DNA of 64,000 bases from Anaerospora hongkongensis. GTDB taxonomy: Bacteria; Bacillota; Negativicutes; Sporomusales; DSM-15969. The stretch lies in the NCBI RefSeq assembly GCF_004339805.1, contig NZ_SLUI01000003.1, positions 62,001 to 126,000 of the forward strand. The letters run 5' to 3'. The position numbers were made by a program, and so were the translations under genes. The notes below the pieces were generated by a model. That model saw only the letters and a list, made by a program, of their open reading frames with translations, was not told the origin of the DNA and searched no databases. Below are positions 60,513 through 64,000 of this stretch, one piece after another (the stretch's first letter is position 1; each line of letters begins with the position of its first letter).

Positions 60513-61532
60513 ATGAAAACGAGAATGGCAATGGTGAAAGTTCCGGGTGTGGCTGAATTGGTAGAGACCGAGGTGCCAGGTCTCGGAGAAACCCAGGTGG
60601 TTATCGCAATAAAAGCGAGCTGTATCTGTGGCAGTGACCTGCATATCTACAAAGGCAAGCATCCCTCGGCAGCACTTCCTACTACAATTGGACACGAATT
60701 GGCTGGCGAAGTTATTCGCATCGGCTCTGCGGTTACCTCCGTGCAAATTGGCCAGCGCGTAACGGTGGAACCTGTCGTTGCCTGTGGAAAATGTCTTCCC
60801 TGCCAGGCCGGAACGTATGGCTATTGCGACAACCTAAGCTATCACTACCGCAAGGGACAGGGGGCATTAGCAGACTACTTCGTTGTTGATGAACGCTATG
60901 TATATCAACTGCCTGAGGATATGTCCTATGAAGCAGGCGCGCTTATTGAACCGCTGGCAGTAGCTGTTCATGCTGTAAAGCGAGCCCAAATTATAGTAGG
61001 CGATAAAGTACTGATTATTGGCGCAGGGCCTATCGGCATTCTCGTCGCCGCTGTTTGTAAGGCGGCTGGCGCACAGGAGATTATTGTTGCCGATATTTCT
61101 GATGCCCGTCTTAACCTGGCGGCGGCTATGGGAGCGACAATGATTGTTAATTCGCAGCATGAATCGGTACTCGAGGTGGTCAAGCGGGTTACCGGGGGAA
61201 GAGGGATTGGCAAATCGTTTGAGTGCGTAGGCCGGGAAGAAACATTTGTACAAGCGATGTCCAGCCTGTGTAAAGGCGGTTTGGCTACTATGCTGGGAAT
61301 TTTTGAACAGAGCACCATTCAAATTCCTGCTTCCTTATTTGTAGCCCAGGAAATTACTGTTCAAGGCTCGCAAGGGTATTGCTGGGACTTTGAAACAGCA
61401 ATCGGTTTAACGGGTACGATTGATTTAAGCAAGCTGGTATCACATGTTTTCCCGCTCGCCCAAATCGATCATGCAATGAAAGCAGCGCTGTCGCCAAGTG
61501 AGAAAGCAGTAAAGGTCATACTCAGGCCGTAA
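60513..61532 (+). CDS. Zinc-dependent dehydrogenase, sorbitol/threonine dehydrogenase type
   Basis: A 339-residue medium-chain dehydrogenase. [12 protein letters not shown] (Cys near residue 39) and IGHELAG hold the catalytic zinc; [15 protein letters not shown] near residue 92 holds the structural zinc. [20 protein letters not shown] near residue 169 binds NAD, and [10 protein letters not shown] is the polyol/threonine dehydrogenase sequence. It shares its fold with the gene at 57982 but differs in sequence, so the pathway has two oxidation or reduction steps. It lies 39 bases after the OYE gene and 34 bases before the dehydratase, in one operon. Confidence 0.9.
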   Translation: MKTRMAMVKVPGVAELVETEVPGLGETQVVIAIKASCICGSDLHIYKGKHPSAALPTTIGHELAGEVIRIGSAVTSVQIGQRVTVEPVVACGKCLPCQAGTYGYCDNLSYHYRKGQGALADYFVVDERYVYQLPEDMSYEAGALIEPLAVAVHAVKRAQIIVGDKVLIIGAGPIGILVAAVCKAAGAQEIIVADISDARLNLAAAMGATMIVNSQHESVLEVVKRVTGGRGIGKSFECVGREETFVQAMSSLCKGGLATMLGIFEQSTIQIPASLFVAQEITVQGSQGYCWDFETAIGLTGTIDLSKLVSHVFPLAQIDHAMKAALSPSEKAVKVILRP

Positions 61533-61566
61533 GGATCGAATACGAAACGATAGAGGTGGATGGATA

Positions 61567-63219
61567 ATGAGAACACAAAAATTTTCTGAAGAAGCGATTG
61601 ATCACCGCAATGCCCTGCTGTTTGCCATGGGGGTAAAAGAAGAGGATACGAGAAAGCCCTATGTCGGGATTATTAATGCCTGGAATGAACTCAATCCCGG
61701 CCACTATCACTTTAAAACTGTCGTGGAAGATATAAAAGAGTCGATTCGCCAAGCCGGCGGCCTGCCGTTGGAAATTCCCGTAACCGGGATTTGTGACGGT
61801 ATCTGTTCCAATACGCCTGGTGACCGCTATACCCTGCCCAGCCGTGACCTGGTTTCTGCCGAAGTGGAATCGATGGTAGAAGGCAACCAGCTTGATGGAA
61901 TGATCTTGCTTGCCAGCTGTGATAAAGTTGTTCCCGGTATGGTCATGGCCATTAACAGACTGAATATCCCCAGTGTCATGTTTACCGGCGGCTATATGCA
62001 GCCCGGTAATTATAAAGGACAAATGATTACTTTAACTCATACCAAGCAAGGGTATGCCAGCTACCGGGCAGGTTTAATCTCCCGCGAGGATTATAAGGGC
62101 ATTGTACGCAACGCCTGTCCAACGACCGGCGCCTGTCCTTTTATGGGAACCGCCAATACCATGTGCGCGATGGCCGAAGTCCTGGGCCTGTCCCTGCCTG
62201 GCAATGCGAGTGTGGCAGCCAACAGTGAGGAATGGAAGCAGCTTGCCAAAGATTCAGGCAGAGTGATCGTCGAGCTGATTGAAAAGGATTGGCGTCCGAA
62301 GGACAACATCCCCTTTGAGGCTTACCTGAACGTCATTCGGTATGTCATGGCTACAGGCGGATCAACCAATACCGTTCTCCATTTGCCGGCAGTAGCCAAG
62401 CAGGCGGGATTTACCATCGGTTATGAGGAATTTGATCAAATCAGCAAAGAAATTCCGGTGCTGAGTACCATTTATCCCAGCCATGATTTCTACACCATGG
62501 CCGATTTTGACCGGGCCGGAGGTGTCCGTGCGGTGCTGAAGGAGCTGGCTAAGGCCGGGAAACTTGCTCTTACAGGCAACACGGTAACCGGATCGCTGCA
62601 GGACCGGATAAACAGCGGCGAAAACCGGGATGCCGATGTCATCCGCCCGGTCACTAACCCGATCAGCCCGGAAGGCGGCATTGCCGTGTTAAAAGGCAAT
62701 CTGGCGGCCAAAGGCGCTGTGGTAAAATTTTCAGCCGTTAAAGCAAAAGCTCATAAATTCGTTGGCCCGGCTAAAGTATATAATTCGGAGGAGGAAGGGT
62801 GGCAGGCATTGCTGCGTGATGAAATTACGGCCGGTGATGTTGTCGTTATCCGGTATGAAGGTCCGAAAGGATCGCCGGGGATGCCGCATTTGGAAACTTT
62901 CCTGGCAGCAGTGTGCGGCAAAAATCTCGATGAGGATGTTGCCTTAATTACAGATGGCAGATTTTCAGGAGCAAACAGGGGACTCGGCATCGGCTATGTG
63001 TCTCCTGAAGCCTATGAAGGCGGTACGCTGGCATTGATTGAAAATGGAGATATAATTGAAATTGATATCCCTGCCAGAAAAATGGATGTAAAAGTTTCGG
63101 AAGAAGAGCTGGCAAAACGGAAAGCAAACTGGCAGCCGGTTGAAAAACCGTCAAGCGGCTGGTTAAATCTCTACAAACGCTTAACCAGTTCGTCCGATGA
63201 AGGAGCAACTATTTTTTAA
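61567..63219 (+). CDS. IlvD/Edd-family dehydratase
   Basis: A 550-residue iron-sulfur dehydratase that removes water from a dihydroxy acid or sugar acid. The family landmarks are [14 protein letters not shown] near residue 36, [14 protein letters not shown] near residue 117 with one cluster cysteine, [14 protein letters not shown] near residue 187 with another, and [20 protein letters not shown] near the end with the catalytic serine. It is more like sugar-acid members than biosynthetic IlvD by its company: there are no other ilv genes, but two polyol dehydrogenases and a LacI regulator. A role in valine and isoleucine synthesis is not excluded. It ends the operon. Confidence 0.85.
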   Translation: MRTQKFSEEAIDHRNALLFAMGVKEEDTRKPYVGIINAWNELNPGHYHFKTVVEDIKESIRQAGGLPLEIPVTGICDGICSNTPGDRYTLPSRDLVSAEVESMVEGNQLDGMILLASCDKVVPGMVMAINRLNIPSVMFTGGYMQPGNYKGQMITLTHTKQGYASYRAGLISREDYKGIVRNACPTTGACPFMGTANTMCAMAEVLGLSLPGNASVAANSEEWKQLAKDSGRVIVELIEKDWRPKDNIPFEAYLNVIRYVMATGGSTNTVLHLPAVAKQAGFTIGYEEFDQISKEIPVLSTIYPSHDFYTMADFDRAGGVRAVLKELAKAGKLALTGNTVTGSLQDRINSGENRDADVIRPVTNPISPEGGIAVLKGNLAAKGAVVKFSAVKAKAHKFVGPAKVYNSEEEGWQALLRDEITAGDVVVIRYEGPKGSPGMPHLETFLAAVCGKNLDEDVALITDGRFSGANRGLGIGYVSPEAYEGGTLALIENGDIIEIDIPARKMDVKVSEEELAKRKANWQPVEKPSSGWLNLYKRLTSSSDEGATIF

Positions 63220-63226
63220 ATGATAG

Positions 63227-63276
63227 AAGAGGGTGTCGCAAAACGCTTTTGAAAGCTGGATGCGATACCCTCTTTA
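63227..63276. terminator. Terminator between the dehydratase and bioB
   Basis: AAGAGGGTGTCGCA (63227-63240) pairs with TGCGATACCCTCTT (63261-63274) with one G-T pair, followed by TATT. It lies between convergent genes. Confidence 0.88.
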
Positions 63277-63295
63277 TTCTGTCACTCTGTTTTGC

Positions 63296-64000
63296 TTAAG
63301 CATTTCCTAAATTGTGAATAGGCTGAAGGCCGAGGGCAGCAACCGTTGCCAGGTCATTTGCCGCTCCCCGGCCGGAAGTAGTTAAGTAGTTGCCGAGCAG
63401 CATGCCGTTAATTCCTGATAAAAAGCCGAGTGGGACTAATTCACCGAGGCTGTGTTCCCGCCCGCCGGCATAGCGGATTATTTTTTGGGGAAGAATCATA
63501 CGGAAAACAGCAAAGGTCTGCAGAATTTCCATGGGGTCCAGGCGCTCCTGGTTTTCCAGGGCAGTGCCCTTAACCGGATTTAATACATTGATGGGCACCG
63601 AATCGACATCCAATTCCCGCAGGGTAAAGGCCATTTCAATCCGGTGATGCCACTTTTCGCCCATGCCGATGATCCCGCCGGAGCAAACTTCCAGACCGGC
63701 AGCTTTTATCCGTTTGATGGTATCTACGCGCTCCTGAAAGGTATGGGTAGTACATATGCTGGGAAAGTAACTTTCGCTGGTCTCCAGATTATGATGATAC
63801 CGGGTAATGCCAGCGGCTTTTAATGCATTCACATGATCTTCATTCAGTGTTCCGAGAGAACAGCAGCGTTCCAGTGCAGTTTCATCACCGATCCGGCGGA
63901 TGTAGGACAAAATTTGCTCAAAGTCGGCATCGCCATGCATGCCGCAGCCGGCAGTGACGACACAAAACCGGTAAGCATGATCGGATTCGGCTTTGCGGGC
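63296..64000 (-). CDS. bioB: Biotin synthase, C-terminal part
   Basis: A radical-SAM enzyme that inserts sulfur into dethiobiotin. The window holds about 234 residues; the start and the CxxxCxxC cluster motif lie past base 64000. Visible parts are RFCVVTAGCGMHGDADFEQ, CCSLGTLNEDHVNALKAAG, YHHNLETSESYFPSI, CSGGIIGMGEKWHHRIE, VPINVLNPVKGTALE and the C-terminal AGGREHS with GINGMLLGNYLTTSG, all strongly BioB. The biotin made would serve pyruvate carboxylase, encoded at 23496-26933. It faces the dehydratase gene across a shared terminator. Confidence 0.93.
   Translation of the reverse strand, partial: ARKAESDHAYRFCVVTAGCGMHGDADFEQILSYIRRIGDETALERCCSLGTLNEDHVNALKAAGITRYHHNLETSESYFPSICTTHTFQERVDTIKRIKAAGLEVCSGGIIGMGEKWHHRIEMAFTLRELDVDSVPINVLNPVKGTALENQERLDPMEILQTFAVFRMILPQKIIRYAGGREHSLGELVPLGFLSGINGMLLGNYLTTSGRGAANDLATVAALGLQPIHNLGNA

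Overview
The window looks like chromosome of an anaerobic, spore-former-type Firmicute, most likely a Negativicute of the Sporomusa/Pelosinus/Thermosinus kind. This is inferred from gene content: an anaerobic Ni-Fe CO dehydrogenase with a CooC partner and a CooA-like CO sensor, selenium-dependent molybdenum hydroxylases, HelD, PadR and OpuC-type systems, strong AGGAGG ribosome binding sites, frequent GTG/TTG starts, and moderate GC. No rRNA, tRNA, CRISPR array, prophage or insertion sequence was seen.

Region 1 (1-23487) is a purine and molybdenum-hydroxylase island. It opens with the end of a YgeW-type carbamoyltransferase, then carbamate kinase, a hydantoinase/dihydropyrimidinase and a fused [2Fe-2S]-molybdopterin xanthine dehydrogenase. 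These are the core of the anaerobic purine/urate degradation pathway, which ends in ATP made from carbamoyl phosphate. A long rod-like RNA hairpin (1178-1264) sits before the hydantoinase. An RpiR regulator, a GltS-type transporter and an alanine-dehydrogenase-like enzyme follow. Inside the island is a CO module (CooA-like regulator, CooS, CooC) and a convergent queG. Then come a three-subunit molybdenum hydroxylase with an NCS2 purine permease (13782-18647) and a maturation operon: yqeC, mocA, 8-oxoguanine deaminase, yqeB, and XdhC split into two genes (18756-23451).

Region 2 (23496-39240) is mostly housekeeping: pyruvate carboxylase, a LysE-type exporter, HelD, a small unknown protein, glucosyl-3-phosphoglycerate synthase, SbcD-SbcC, an NRDE protein and a PIN-PhoH protein. 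Nearly every unit ends in a clear intrinsic terminator.

Region 3 (39241-51510) holds an OpuC-like compatible-solute ABC operon behind a palindromic promoter, an EmrAB-type efflux locus with a PadR regulator, a hemerythrin, a decayed GGDEF gene, a NamZ-like muramidase, a VOC protein, an HD-type phosphohydrolase, TcdA and a cyclophilin.

Region 4 (51517-56740) is a complete Liv-type branched-chain amino-acid ABC operon with an ATC-hydrolase family protein at its end. A promoter followed by a strong terminator lies just before livJ, suggesting attenuation.

Region 5 (56790-63276) is a LacI-controlled cluster: two zinc alcohol dehydrogenases, an old-yellow-enzyme family oxidoreductase with a cysteine cluster, and an IlvD/Edd dehydratase. 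Two identical 14-bp LacI-type operators lie within it. It probably degrades an unknown polyol or sugar acid and is the least explained set of genes here. The window ends inside bioB, on the minus strand.
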